From contig NZ_JOGO01000020.1 in assembly GCF_000719475.1 (NCBI RefSeq), forward strand, positions 1 to 64,000: a stretch of 64,000 bases of DNA, given 5' to 3'. Positions 29,261 to 37,966 of the stretch are shown in pieces. Position numbers and translations under genes: made by a program. How positions within the stretch are numbered: position 1 is the first letter of the stretch; each line of letters begins with the position of its first letter. Source of the stretch: Streptomyces sp. NRRL F-5630. GTDB lineage: Bacteria > Actinomycetota > Actinomycetes > Streptomycetales > Streptomycetaceae. The notes under the pieces were generated by a model. That model made no database searches, was not told the DNA's origin, and worked only from the letters and a program-made list of their open reading frames with translations.

Positions 29261-30265
29261 ATGGACCAGTTGGGACTCGACTTCGACATCACGGTGCCGC
29301 GTCGCCTCGTGCACAGAGCCTCCGTCACGGAGGTCTTCCTGACGGACCACAGGCCGCAGGGCGACGGGGCCCTCATCGCGGCACAGCTTCCGCGTACGCA
29401 CGACTACTACAACGACCACACGGCCACGCCCGCCAAGTACGACCCGCTGCTCCTCATGGAGGTGCTGCGGCAGTGCGGCATCCTCGTGGCGCACGAGTAC
29501 CTCGGCGCGCCAGCCGACGCGAGCTTCGTCTTCGACGGCGCGACCCTGCGCGTGCTGTGCGCCGAGGCGCTGACCATCGGGCCGCGACCGGCCCGCGCCA
29601 CGGTGGACTTCCGGGTGGAGGAGACGAAGGAGCGCGCGGGCGCCCCCTGCGGTGCCGTGTACGTGGCGCGCCTCGACATCGAGGGGCAGCCGGCGGCCGA
29701 AGCCATGCTGGAGTGCCGCTGGATGCCGCGCCGGGTCTGGCAGAAGCTGCGCGAACGCAGCCGCTCGGCTCTCGACCTGAGCCCGCGTGCCCGCCTCACC
29801 GGACAGCGGCTGCCCGGCTACCTGGTGGGCCGGCGCTCTCCGCAGAACGTCGTGCTCGCGGACGCCACCGTCGGCGGGACCACCGGCGAGGGCACCACCG
29901 TCGTCGGGCACGTGGTCGTGGACCCGGGGCACCTCGGCCTCTTCGACCATCCGCTCGACCACATCTCGGGGGCCGTCATGTTCGAGGCGTTCCGGCAGAC
30001 AGCCCTGTACGCCGCGAGCGAGGTGCACGGGCTCGCCCCGCGCGGCCTCTTCCTGGAGCGGATCGACACCCGCTTCGTCCGGGTGGCCGAGTTCGAACTG
30101 CCCACGGACTGCCGGGCGCGCGTCGGCGCGAGCGACGAGACGGGTGTCTCGGTCGACCTGGAACTCGTCCAGGAGGAACGGGTCACCGCGACGGCGCGGG
30201 TGCGCCTGGGGCGTTCGCTGATCGCCGCCTTCGCGGAGCGGGAGACGGGGCTGGTGAGCGCGTGA
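29261..30265 (+). CDS. AfsA/ScbA-family gamma-butyrolactone biosynthesis protein
   Basis: Protein of 334 aa with two hotdog-type AfsA repeats. The first holds KYDPLLLMEVLRQCGILVAHEYLG (about 59-82), the second the hallmark FDHPLDHISGAVMFEAFRQTALYAA. AfsA-family enzymes condense a beta-ketoacyl-ACP with dihydroxyacetone phosphate, the committed step to gamma-butyrolactone or butenolide signals. Both repeats keep the E-RQ motif. The ATG follows a GAAGGGGGAAG ribosome site. The stop overlaps the next gene (GTGA), a HAD phosphatase, and a P450 follows, so a signalling-molecule operon is likely. It is not next to a receptor gene, unlike many afsA loci. The exact product cannot be predicted. Confidence 0.9.
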   Translation: MDQLGLDFDITVPRRLVHRASVTEVFLTDHRPQGDGALIAAQLPRTHDYYNDHTATPAKYDPLLLMEVLRQCGILVAHEYLGAPADASFVFDGATLRVLCAEALTIGPRPARATVDFRVEETKERAGAPCGAVYVARLDIEGQPAAEAMLECRWMPRRVWQKLRERSRSALDLSPRARLTGQRLPGYLVGRRSPQNVVLADATVGGTTGEGTTVVGHVVVDPGHLGLFDHPLDHISGAVMFEAFRQTALYAASEVHGLAPRGLFLERIDTRFVRVAEFELPTDCRARVGASDETGVSVDLELVQEERVTATARVRLGRSLIAAFAERETGLVSA

Positions 30266-30960
30266 GCACCGCCCCCTGGTCCGGGGCCCGCGGCCGGGCC
30301 CCGGACATGATGGTGTGGTTCGACTTCGGCGGCGTCCTCTCGCCGCCGCTCGATGAGCTGTTCCGCGCCTTCGAGAAGAAGACCGGTATCAGTTCCGGCC
30401 ACCTGCGCCTCGCCATGAAGGACGTCGGGCAGGCACTCGGCCTGCCACCGCTCGCACCCATCGAGTCCGGCGCGATGCCCGAGGCGGAGTGGACCGCTCT
30501 GCTCTCGAAGGCGTTGCGCCGGCGCTGGCCGGGTCTCGACCAGTCACGCGCCCGCTGGGACGCTTTCGGGCGTCAGTGGTTCGAGGGGGTCGAGGTCAAC
30601 GCCCCGGTGGCCGCGGCGGTGCGGCGGCTGAGCGAGGCCGGGGTGCGGGTCGGGGTCCTCTCGAACAACGTCCGCGAGTGGGAGCCGTACTGGCGGGGCA
30701 TCATCGCGCCCGCCGGAAAGCTGGACTTCGTCGTGGACTCCTGTCTGCACGGGGTCCGCAAGCCCGAACCGGCGATCTTCGCCCTCGCCCAGCGCACCGC
30801 GGCGGCCGGAGCCGCGGACTGCGTCCTCGTGGACGACCTCGCGGAGAACTGCGCGGCCGCCGAGGAGGCCGGGTGGACGACCGTCCACTTCCGGGACAAC
30901 GAGCAGGCGCTGCGGGAGCTGAGCGCGGTCACCGGCGTCCGCCTGTGCAAGCTCCCCTGA
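30262..30960 (+). CDS. HAD-family phosphatase
   Basis: Haloacid-dehalogenase-fold hydrolase of 232 aa. Motif I is WFDFGGVLS with nucleophile D21; the usual second Asp is replaced by Gly, as in YihX-type HAD phosphatases. Motif II is VGVLSNN, motif III the Lys of HGVRKPEP, and motif IV VLVDDLAEN. The GTG start overlaps the AfsA stop by four bases, so the two are coupled. AfsA-type reactions give phosphorylated intermediates, so this enzyme is a good candidate for the dephosphorylation step. That role is inferred from position and chemistry. Confidence 0.87.
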   Translation: MSTAPWSGARGRAPDMMVWFDFGGVLSPPLDELFRAFEKKTGISSGHLRLAMKDVGQALGLPPLAPIESGAMPEAEWTALLSKALRRRWPGLDQSRARWDAFGRQWFEGVEVNAPVAAAVRRLSEAGVRVGVLSNNVREWEPYWRGIIAPAGKLDFVVDSCLHGVRKPEPAIFALAQRTAAAGAADCVLVDDLAENCAAAEEAGWTTVHFRDNEQALRELSAVTGVRLCKLP

Positions 30961-31027
30961 CCCCGCGCCGCGCACCCGGCCCCGCCACCCCAGAGCAACT
31001 TTCCTCTCACTCTCACTGGAGTACCCC

Positions 31028-32230
31028 ATGGCCACCTCCGCGCCTCCGCGACCGAGCGTCGACGGCATACCGCACCTCGACCCGGTCCCGACCTTCGTCC
31101 CCCTCGCCGCACGCGGTCGCGGCGGTCTTCCCCTGATCGAACTGCCCAGCGGGCACACCGCCGTCCACCTGACGCGCTACGCGGACGTGCACCGCGTCCT
31201 GACCGACCCGAGCTTCGGGCGCACCGCGACCAACACCGAGGGCGGGCCCAGCTTCCTGCCCACGATCATGCCGAAGGAGTTGCTGCTCAACCTCGACATG
31301 CCCGGCCACTCCCGGATGCGCGGCTTCGTCAACGCCGACTACAGCGTGGCCGGCGTCGAGCGGCTGCGACCCCTGGTGAGGGAACTCGTGGCGGCCAAGG
31401 CGGCCCGGCTGCGCGAGGCCGAGCGCCCCGACCTCTACGCGGCGGTGCTCGACACACTGCCCGCCGAGGTGAACGGGCGCTTCCTCGGCATCCCGGACAC
31501 CGACATCGCGTACTACCGCCCGCTCGGGCACACCGTGCAGGTCGCCTCGCACGAGGACGTGCCGGGGCTCGTCGCCGACTTCACCGAGCTGTACACGTAC
31601 CTCACCGGGCTCGTCACCGGGGCGCGGCCGAGGATCGAGGGCGGCGTGATCGACCGCTTCCTCGCCGCACGCGACACGGTCGAACCGCCGCTCGACGACG
31701 CCGAACTGGTCGGCATCCTGCTCGGTTCCGTCCTCGGGGCCGACCAGAACATCCTGTCGGTCGCGTCGAAGATCGCGTACGTGCTGCTGTGCCGCCCCGT
31801 GCTGTGGCAGCGCCTCGCGGCGGAGCCCGGGATCGCGCCGCGGCTCGTGGACGAGCTGATCCGGCTCATCCCGCTCGGCAACATCTCGGCCTTTCCCCGG
31901 ATCGCGGGCCGCCGGACCGAGCTGGCGGACGGGGTCGTCGAGGAGGGCGAGGTGGTCTACCCGGACGCCTTCGCGGCCAACCGCGACCCCGAGGTCTTCC
32001 CCGAGCCGCTGCTGATCGACCCGGACCGCACGGGCAAGCGGCATCTCCAGTTCGGCTACGGGATGCACCACTGCATGGGCGCCGCGCTCGCGCGGATGGA
32101 GATCACGGAGCTGCTCACGACGCTCGCGGCGGAGTTCCCCGGGCTCGCGCTCGACGCCGATCCGGCCACGCTCACCTGGGACAGCGGCGTCATCCTGCGG
32201 CGTCCGGTGACGTTGCCGGTGCGCTGGTAG
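31028..32230 (+). CDS. cytochrome P450
   Basis: Heme monooxygenase of 400 aa, soluble bacterial class. The ExxR pair is E276-R279 (DELIRLIPL), and the heme-binding loop is FGYGMHHCMG with C349 as thiolate ligand. The I-helix is unusual: where most P450s have AGx(D/E)T, this one reads LGADQN (236-241), so the proton-relay Thr is replaced by Gln. That may mean altered oxygen activation or substrate-assisted chemistry. It follows the HAD gene by 67 bp on the same strand and probably tailors the product of the AfsA pathway. No ferredoxin gene is nearby. Confidence 0.94.
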   Translation: MATSAPPRPSVDGIPHLDPVPTFVPLAARGRGGLPLIELPSGHTAVHLTRYADVHRVLTDPSFGRTATNTEGGPSFLPTIMPKELLLNLDMPGHSRMRGFVNADYSVAGVERLRPLVRELVAAKAARLREAERPDLYAAVLDTLPAEVNGRFLGIPDTDIAYYRPLGHTVQVASHEDVPGLVADFTELYTYLTGLVTGARPRIEGGVIDRFLAARDTVEPPLDDAELVGILLGSVLGADQNILSVASKIAYVLLCRPVLWQRLAAEPGIAPRLVDELIRLIPLGNISAFPRIAGRRTELADGVVEEGEVVYPDAFAANRDPEVFPEPLLIDPDRTGKRHLQFGYGMHHCMGAALARMEITELLTTLAAEFPGLALDADPATLTWDSGVILRRPVTLPVRW

Positions 32231-32245
32231 CCCTCGCGCGAAACC

Positions 32246-32608
32246 TCACGCTGCCGGGAGCCCCGCCGCTCCCGGCAGCGCCCCGTCCACGGGCAGCGGC
32301 GCGTTCTCCGCCACGAGCCGGAGCAGGCCGGGGAAGCGCCGCTCGATGTCCTCGCGGCGCAGCCGGGCGCAGCGGCTGTTGCCCCGGTCCACCTGCCGTA
32401 CGAGTCCGGCCTCGCGCAGGATGCGGAAGTGGTGCGTACGGGTGGACTTGCCCACGGGCAGGCCGAAGGACGTACACGTGCGCTCGGTGTCCTCCGGCTG
32501 CCGGACGAGCGTCGCGATGACGTGGTAGCGCAGCGGGTCGGAGAGCGCTTTGAGCACCGTCTGGAAGTCGAACTCCTCGACGTTCGGGTGTCCTTCGGCA
32601 TCGGGCAT
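32246..32608 (-). CDS. ArsR-family HTH transcriptional regulator
   Basis: Winged-helix regulator of 120 aa. The DNA-binding domain (about 14-85) reads FQTVLKALSDPLRYHVIATLVRQ, then a recognition helix around GKSTRTHHFRILREAGLV and the wing VDRGNSRCARLRRED. The C-terminal end is encoded inside a GC hairpin shared with the convergent P450 terminator. No metal-binding Cys motif typical of ArsR metal sensors is seen. It is divergent from the MFS transporter gene and most likely represses that operon through the inverted repeat at 32697-32718. Confidence 0.9.
   Translation of the reverse strand: MPDAEGHPNVEEFDFQTVLKALSDPLRYHVIATLVRQPEDTERTCTSFGLPVGKSTRTHHFRILREAGLVRQVDRGNSRCARLRREDIERRFPGLLRLVAENAPLPVDGALPGAAGLPAA
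32250..32279. terminator. hairpin between P450 and ArsR genes
   Basis: GCTGCCGGGAGC (32250-32261) pairs with GCTCCCGGCAGC (32268-32279) around a 6-nt loop. It is 19 nt past the P450 stop and overlaps the last codons of the ArsR gene, so it can end both transcripts. Confidence 0.75.
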
Positions 32609-32696
32609 GGCTGCGGCTCCGGGGGGACGAAGTTGAAAACTATACGTTCCGATCCAAGGTACTACTTGCGTGCGACCTTGCGAACATGCCAGAGTG

Positions 32697-32718
32697 AGGT
32701 TCGATATAAAGCGAACCT
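32697..32718. promoter_or_regulatory. candidate ArsR operator
   Basis: Perfect arms AGGTTCG (32697-32703) and CGAACCT (32712-32718) flank ATATAAAG, an A/T-rich core that could serve as the -10 of the MFS operon. Position and symmetry suit the divergent ArsR repressor. Confidence 0.6.
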
Positions 32719-32845
32719 ATGTGGGGCGCAGCACACCTGCGGAGGTCCCCGCCCCTCCGCACGGCATCCCGTCGCCGTCCCACCTCCCTCGCACCGTCCC
32801 CCCGGGGCCGTACCGCCGCCCCGCGTCTCACCTCCGGAGTTCTCC

Positions 32846-34321
32846 GTGGCCTCACCCACCGCTGACCCGACCCGCCCCTCGCAGGCACCGCCCGACCCGG
32901 CCCAGGCCGCCCCGGGGAAGCTGACCCTGATCGCCGTGCTGCTGGCGGTCTTCGTCGTGCCCACCTCGATCTCCGGGACCGCCGTCGCGCTCCCGGACAT
33001 CGGCGCCGGGACCGGTGCCGCGCAGGGCTCCGCCTCGCTCCAGTGGGTCGTCAACGCCTTCAACCTCGCCTTCGCCTGCTTCACCCTCGTGTGGGGCAGC
33101 CTCGCCGACCTCATCGGCCGCATCCGGGCCTTCGCGCTGGGCGCCGCCGTCTTCGCCCTCGCCTCGCTGGCCTGCGCGCTCGCGCCCAACGTGTACGTGC
33201 TCGACGGGGCACGCGCGCTCGCCGGTCTCGGCGGCGCCGCGATCTTCGCCTGCGGCAGCGCGATCCTGTCCTCCGCCTTCGAAGGACCGGCCAGGGCCAA
33301 GGCGTTCGCGCTCTTCGGCACCGTCGCCGGGGTCGGCGTGGCCCTCGGCCCGACCGTCTCGGGCCCGGCCGTGGACGCGCTCGGCTGGCGCTGGATCTTC
33401 GGCCTCCAGGCGATCGTCCTGGCCGCCGTGCTCGCCTGCGTCCCCGTGATCGCCCGGAGCGTGCGCGAGCCCGCCGGGGGCGGTGGCCGCCTGGACGTGC
33501 GCGGCGCGGTCGTCTTCGTCCTCGCCATGGCGGCGCTGACGTACGCCATCGTGCAGGGCTCGGCGTGGGGCTGGGCCTCGGCGGGAACGCTCGGCCTGCT
33601 GCTCGCCTCGCTCGTCCTGTTCGGCGCCTTCGGGGCGCTCGCCCGGCGGACCGCGGCCCCCCTCCTGGATCTCTCCGTCATCCGCGACCGCCGCTTCCTC
33701 GCGTACACGCTGGTGCCCGTCGCCGCCTCTTTCGGCTTCGTCACCCAGCTCACCTACCTGCCGTCGTACCTCGCGACCGTCGCCGGCTACAGCGCCTCGG
33801 CCGCCGGTACGACGATGCTCCTGCTCACGCTCCCCGTGCTCGTCCTGCCGATGGTGGGCGCCAAGCTCGTGGAGCGCGGCACCTCGCCGCTCGCCGTCGT
33901 CTTCGCCTCCCTCCTGTGCCTCGTCGTCGGCGACCTCGCCCTGCTGGTGCTCGGCCCGGACACCTCGCTCGTCGTCATGGCCCCCGCGATGCTCGTGACC
34001 GGTGCCGGTATGGGCCTGTCCGCCGGTCTCGTCGACGGCCAGGCGCTCGCCATGATCGAGCCCGCGAAGGCCGGGATGGCCGCGGGCTTCCTCAACACGC
34101 TCCGGCTCGGCAGCGAGGCGATCGCCGTCGCGGTGTTCGGTTCCGTCCTCGCCTCGCTCGCCGCCTCCGGCGGCTCCGGTTCCGGGGCCTCCTCGTACGA
34201 CGACGCCTTCCACGTCCTGCTGTGGGTCATGGCCGGGGTGTGCCTCCTGCTCGGCCTGCTCGTCGTCTCGCTCGCGCGCGGCGGCGACCGGGCCGAGGGC
34301 GCCGGGGTGAGCACGCCGTGA
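32846..34321 (+). CDS. MFS transporter, DHA2-type drug exporter
   Basis: Proton-driven exporter of 491 aa with about 14 hydrophobic segments, as in the DHA2 (EmrB/QacA) subfamily. Motif A appears as WGSLADLIGRIRAFALG, and motif C-like GTVAGVGVALGPTVSG in the fifth helix. The GTG start has GGAG seven bases upstream. The stop overlaps the start of the FAD monooxygenase gene. Control is probably by the divergent ArsR protein. It could export the cluster product or a toxic compound; the pairing with a monooxygenase suggests either self-resistance or biosynthesis. Confidence 0.92.
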   Translation: MASPTADPTRPSQAPPDPAQAAPGKLTLIAVLLAVFVVPTSISGTAVALPDIGAGTGAAQGSASLQWVVNAFNLAFACFTLVWGSLADLIGRIRAFALGAAVFALASLACALAPNVYVLDGARALAGLGGAAIFACGSAILSSAFEGPARAKAFALFGTVAGVGVALGPTVSGPAVDALGWRWIFGLQAIVLAAVLACVPVIARSVREPAGGGGRLDVRGAVVFVLAMAALTYAIVQGSAWGWASAGTLGLLLASLVLFGAFGALARRTAAPLLDLSVIRDRRFLAYTLVPVAASFGFVTQLTYLPSYLATVAGYSASAAGTTMLLLTLPVLVLPMVGAKLVERGTSPLAVVFASLLCLVVGDLALLVLGPDTSLVVMAPAMLVTGAGMGLSAGLVDGQALAMIEPAKAGMAAGFLNTLRLGSEAIAVAVFGSVLASLAASGGSGSGASSYDDAFHVLLWVMAGVCLLLGLLVVSLARGGDRAEGAGVSTP

Positions 34322-35856
34322 GCCCCGGCCCGTCCCACCCCCGCGCCCCGCTCTCCTGCGAGGTCGCCGTCGTCGGCGGCGGCCCCGTGGGCATGTTGCT
34401 CGCCGCCGAACTGGCCCACCACGGCGTCGCCGTGACCGTGGTCGAGCGGAACGAGCGGACGCTCGACGTGCCCAAGGCCGGGACGCTGCACGCCCGCACC
34501 GCGCAGTCGCTGCGCAGGCGCGGCTACCTGGAGGGCCCCGAGCCGGCCACCGCGCTCCTGGACTCCGAGCACGCCGGCAGCTTCCACTTCGCGGGGCTCC
34601 CCGGGCTCACCATCACGGGACCCGCCGTGGAGGGCGAGCCGATCGTGGGGCGCGCCCAGGGCGACCTGGAACGGCTCTTCGAGCGCGTCGCCGGGGAGCG
34701 CGGGGCGACCGTCCTGCGCGGGCACCGGGTCACGGCGCTGCGCGGTGGCGGGGACGGGACGGGCCCGCGCCTCACCGTCGAGGCGTGCGGCGGCGGGGGC
34801 CCGCCCTGTACCCTCACCGCCGCGTACGTCATCGGCGCGGACGGCGCCCGCAGCCTCGTCCGCGAGGCGGCGGGCTTCACGAGCGAGGAGCACGCGCCGC
34901 ACACCCAGGCCGTACTCGGCCTCGTCGACCTCGACGCGCCCTTCCAGGCGCCCGCGGGCTGGACCCCGACCGAGCGCGGCTGGACGGTCATCGGCCCCAA
35001 CCCGTACGGGCCGAGCCGCGTCGCCGCCTTCGACTTCGGGGGGCCGCACCCCGACCGGCGCACGCCGCTCACACTCGAAGAACTGCACGCCACCGTCTCG
35101 CGCATCGCGGGACAGGACATCCCCATGCGCAACGCGCGCTTCCTGGACCGCTTCAGCGACTACGCCCGGCTCACCCACAGCTACCGCGACGGCCGGGTCC
35201 TCCTCGCGGGCGACGCCGCCCACGTCCACTTCCCGGTCGGCGGCCAGGGCCTCAACCTCGGCATCCAGGACGCCGTCAACCTCGCCTGGAAGCTCGCCCT
35301 CCACCTGCGGGGCTGGCCCAGCCCCTGGCTGCTCGACAGCTACACCGCCGAACGCCGCCCCCCGGCGGCCCGCACCATCGCCAACACCCGGGCCCAGCTC
35401 GCGCTCATGACCCCCGGCGCCACGCACGATCCGCTGCGCGAGCTGTTCACCCGGCTCCTGCGGCTCCCGGAGGTCAGCCGCCATCTCGGCGACATGATCA
35501 GCGACCAGGACGTCCACCTGCCGCGCACCGCCGCGCAGTCGCCGCTGACCGGGCTCTTCCTGCCCAACCTGCCGCTCACCGTCGCGCGGCGGCCCACGAG
35601 CGTGGCGCGGCTCCTGCGCCCGGGACGGCTCCTCCTGCTCGTCCTCGACGAGCAGGCCGAGGAGACGCTGCGCAAGGCGCTCGCGCCGTGGGACGAGGTC
35701 GTCGACGTCGTCCCGGCGACGAGCGAGGCGCGGCTCCCGCTGCGCGCCGCGCTCCTGCGCCCGGACGGCTACCTCGCGTGGGTGGACGACGAGAGCGGGG
35801 CGGACGCGGCGGGCCTGGAGGCCACGCTCGACACGTACCTCGGCCGCCGCCCCTGA
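34318..35856 (+). CDS. class A FAD-dependent monooxygenase
   Basis: Aromatic-hydroxylase-type flavoprotein of 512 aa. The N-terminal FAD motif is VAVVGGGPVGMLLAAELAHHG, the DG motif is VIGADGARSLVR, and the GD motif RVLLAGDAAHVHFPVGGQGLN leads into IQDAVNLAWKLAL. The C-terminal thioredoxin-like domain (last 120 residues) is of the kind seen in polyketide hydroxylases and in rifampicin monooxygenase. The GTG start overlaps the MFS stop (GTGA). It may hydroxylate a polyketide or phenolic intermediate, or inactivate an antibiotic that the MFS protein exports. Confidence 0.92.
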   Translation: MSPGPSHPRAPLSCEVAVVGGGPVGMLLAAELAHHGVAVTVVERNERTLDVPKAGTLHARTAQSLRRRGYLEGPEPATALLDSEHAGSFHFAGLPGLTITGPAVEGEPIVGRAQGDLERLFERVAGERGATVLRGHRVTALRGGGDGTGPRLTVEACGGGGPPCTLTAAYVIGADGARSLVREAAGFTSEEHAPHTQAVLGLVDLDAPFQAPAGWTPTERGWTVIGPNPYGPSRVAAFDFGGPHPDRRTPLTLEELHATVSRIAGQDIPMRNARFLDRFSDYARLTHSYRDGRVLLAGDAAHVHFPVGGQGLNLGIQDAVNLAWKLALHLRGWPSPWLLDSYTAERRPPAARTIANTRAQLALMTPGATHDPLRELFTRLLRLPEVSRHLGDMISDQDVHLPRTAAQSPLTGLFLPNLPLTVARRPTSVARLLRPGRLLLLVLDEQAEETLRKALAPWDEVVDVVPATSEARLPLRAALLRPDGYLAWVDDESGADAAGLEATLDTYLGRRP

Positions 35857-35990
35857 CCCGCCCGCGCCGCCTCACTTCCCCGCCCGCGCCGCAACAACCG
35901 CGTCCCGGTCCCCACGCCGCCGCCCCCGCGCCCTCGCCCCCCACGTCTCCGCCCCGTCCTCGTCCCTGACCCGTCCTCGGAGGCACCGTC

Positions 35991-36929
35991 ATGACCGGCA
36001 CCCGTATCACCGCTCTCGGGCACTACCAGCCCTCGCGAATACTCACCAACCAGGACCTCGCGGAACTGGTCGACACGAACGACGCGTGGATACGTTCCCG
36101 GGTCGGCATCCGCACCCGGCACCTCGCCGCCGAGGACGAGACGGTCGACTCGATGGCGGCGGCAGCGGCCGAGAAGGCCCTCGCGCACGCGGGCACCGAC
36201 CCGGCGGACATCGACCTCGTCCTCGTCGCGACCTGCACCGCCGAGGACCGCGCGCCGAGCATGGCGGCGCGGACGGCGGCGCGCCTGGGCGTCCCGCACC
36301 CGGCCGCGATGGACGTCAACGCCGCCTGCTCCGGCTTCAGTCACGCGCTCGCCCTCGCCGACCAGGCGCTGCGCACGGGGTCCGCGCGGCGCGCGCTCGT
36401 CATCGGGTCCGAGAAGTTCTCGGCGGTCGCCGACTGGACGGACCGTTCGAGCTGCGTCCTCGTCGGCGACGGGGCCGCGGCGGCCGTCGTCGAACCCTCG
36501 GCCGAGCCGGGGATCAGCCCCGTGGTGTGGGGCTCCTTCCCTGACAGGGGGCCGGCGGTGCGCATCGAGGGCACGCCCCCGCGCTTCGCCCAGGAGGGGC
36601 AGGCGGTGTTCCGCTGGGCCACCACCGAACTCCCCGCCCTCGTACGGAAGGTGTGCGACCGGGCGGGCGTCCTGCCCGGCGAGCTGGGCGCCGTCGTCCT
36701 GCACCAGGCGAACCTGCGCATCATCGAGCCGCTCGCGGCGAGCCTCGGCGCGAGCGCCGCCGTCGTGGCCACCGACGTCATCGACTCGGGGAACACCTCG
36801 GCCGCGAGCGTCCCGCTCGCCTTCTCCAAGCTGCTCGACCAGGGCCGCGTCCCCACCGGCGCCCCCGCCCTCCTCTTCGGCTTCGGCGGCGGCCTCTCGT
36901 ACGCCGGACAGATCGTGACGGCACCGTAA
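35991..36929 (+). CDS. 3-oxoacyl-ACP synthase III (FabH-like ketosynthase)
   Basis: Thiolase-fold ketosynthase of 312 aa. The triad is complete: C113 in DVNAACSGF, H238 in LHQANLRII, and N268 in DSGNTSAASVP. FabH enzymes start acyl chains by condensing an acyl-CoA with malonyl-ACP; cluster-borne forms often supply unusual starters or transfer acyl groups. The usual housekeeping neighbours (fabD, acpP, fabF) are absent, so this is a dedicated copy. It follows the monooxygenase by 134 bp and could feed a beta-ketoacyl chain to the AfsA-family enzyme or to another product. Function in the cluster is inferred. Confidence 0.92.
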   Translation: MTGTRITALGHYQPSRILTNQDLAELVDTNDAWIRSRVGIRTRHLAAEDETVDSMAAAAAEKALAHAGTDPADIDLVLVATCTAEDRAPSMAARTAARLGVPHPAAMDVNAACSGFSHALALADQALRTGSARRALVIGSEKFSAVADWTDRSSCVLVGDGAAAAVVEPSAEPGISPVVWGSFPDRGPAVRIEGTPPRFAQEGQAVFRWATTELPALVRKVCDRAGVLPGELGAVVLHQANLRIIEPLAASLGASAAVVATDVIDSGNTSAASVPLAFSKLLDQGRVPTGAPALLFGFGGGLSYAGQIVTAP

Positions 36930-37007
36930 AGCCCCCGGTGGCACGGCACCTCCGCGAGGGCCCGGCCTCAGCCCGGCAGGCTCACCGTCCGCCCCCTCAG
37001 CCGCTCC

Positions 37008-37811
37008 TCACCCCTCCTTGCGCGCCACCGCGCACCACATCGGCAGGTTGTCGTTCGGGACGTCGCCCGTACGCGGGTGCCAGCGGTTGAGGGGGACGAC
37101 GCCGGGGTCGAGCAGGTCGAGCCCGGCGGTGAACTCGCCCACGCGCTCGCGGGTGCGGGGGGTCGCCGCGGCGTGGGCGGCGGCGCGCTCGTTGTAGACG
37201 CGCATGGACTCGGCGACCTCGTCGGCGCCGATGTCGCTCGCCGGGTGCGAGAGCACGAGGAAGCTGCCGGGCGCCAGCCGCGCGAGGAGCCGCCGAACGA
37301 CGTCCCAGGGGTCCTCCGCGTCGCGCAGGTACTGGAGCACCGCGATGAGCATGAGCGCCACCGGCTCGGCGAAGTCGAGCGTATGGGCGGCCTCGTCGAG
37401 GATCTTCTCGGGCTCGCGCAGGTCGGCCTGCACGTAGTCGGTGGCGCCCTCCTCCGAGCTGACGAGGAGCGCGCGGGCGTGCGCGAGGACGACCGGGTCG
37501 TTGTCCACGTAGACGATCCGCGACTCGGGCGCCACCCGCTGCGCGACCTCGTGCGTGTTGTCGGCGGCCGGGACGCCCGTACCGATGTCGAGGAACTGCC
37601 GGACCCCCCGGGCGGCGAGGTACTCGACGGCGCGGCCGAGGAAGGCGCGGTTGGCGCGGACCGAGGGCACGATGCCGGGGTTGGCGCGGGCCGCCAGCTC
37701 GGCGGCCTCCTGGTCCACCGGGTAGTGGTCCTTGCCGCCGAGCCAGACGTTGTAGACGCGGGCCGGGTGGGCCACCGCGGGGGCCGAGGAGAGGGGCGGA
37801 CGGTCACTCAT
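37008..37811 (-). CDS. SAM-dependent methyltransferase (DUF574 family)
   Basis: Actinobacterial S-adenosylmethionine-binding protein of 267 aa. Family marks are PARVYNVWLGGKDHYPVDQEAA near the N-terminus, the SAM loop QFLDIGTGVPAADNTHEVA, VYVDNDPVVLAHARALL, and YVQADLREP. These proteins are abundant in Streptomyces but few have known substrates. The ATG at 37811 is chosen over a GTG nine bases upstream because GAGGTG sits six bases before it. It converges with the ketosynthase gene. Confidence 0.9.
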   Translation of the reverse strand: MSDRPPLSSAPAVAHPARVYNVWLGGKDHYPVDQEAAELAARANPGIVPSVRANRAFLGRAVEYLAARGVRQFLDIGTGVPAADNTHEVAQRVAPESRIVYVDNDPVVLAHARALLVSSEEGATDYVQADLREPEKILDEAAHTLDFAEPVALMLIAVLQYLRDAEDPWDVVRRLLARLAPGSFLVLSHPASDIGADEVAESMRVYNERAAAHAAATPRTRERVGEFTAGLDLLDPGVVPLNRWHPRTGDVPNDNLPMWCAVARKEG

Positions 37812-37966
37812 GGCGGTCACCTCGTGCGGGACGGGGGCGACACCGGGTCCGTGCGCACGCGAGCCCGGCGGGGGTCAGTGCTCACGGTAACCGGCGGACC
37901 GGCCCGTGGCTCGGCCTGGGCGGTCGGGGGCGGGGGCGGGGGTCCGGGGTCCGGGGTCGGCAGGGC

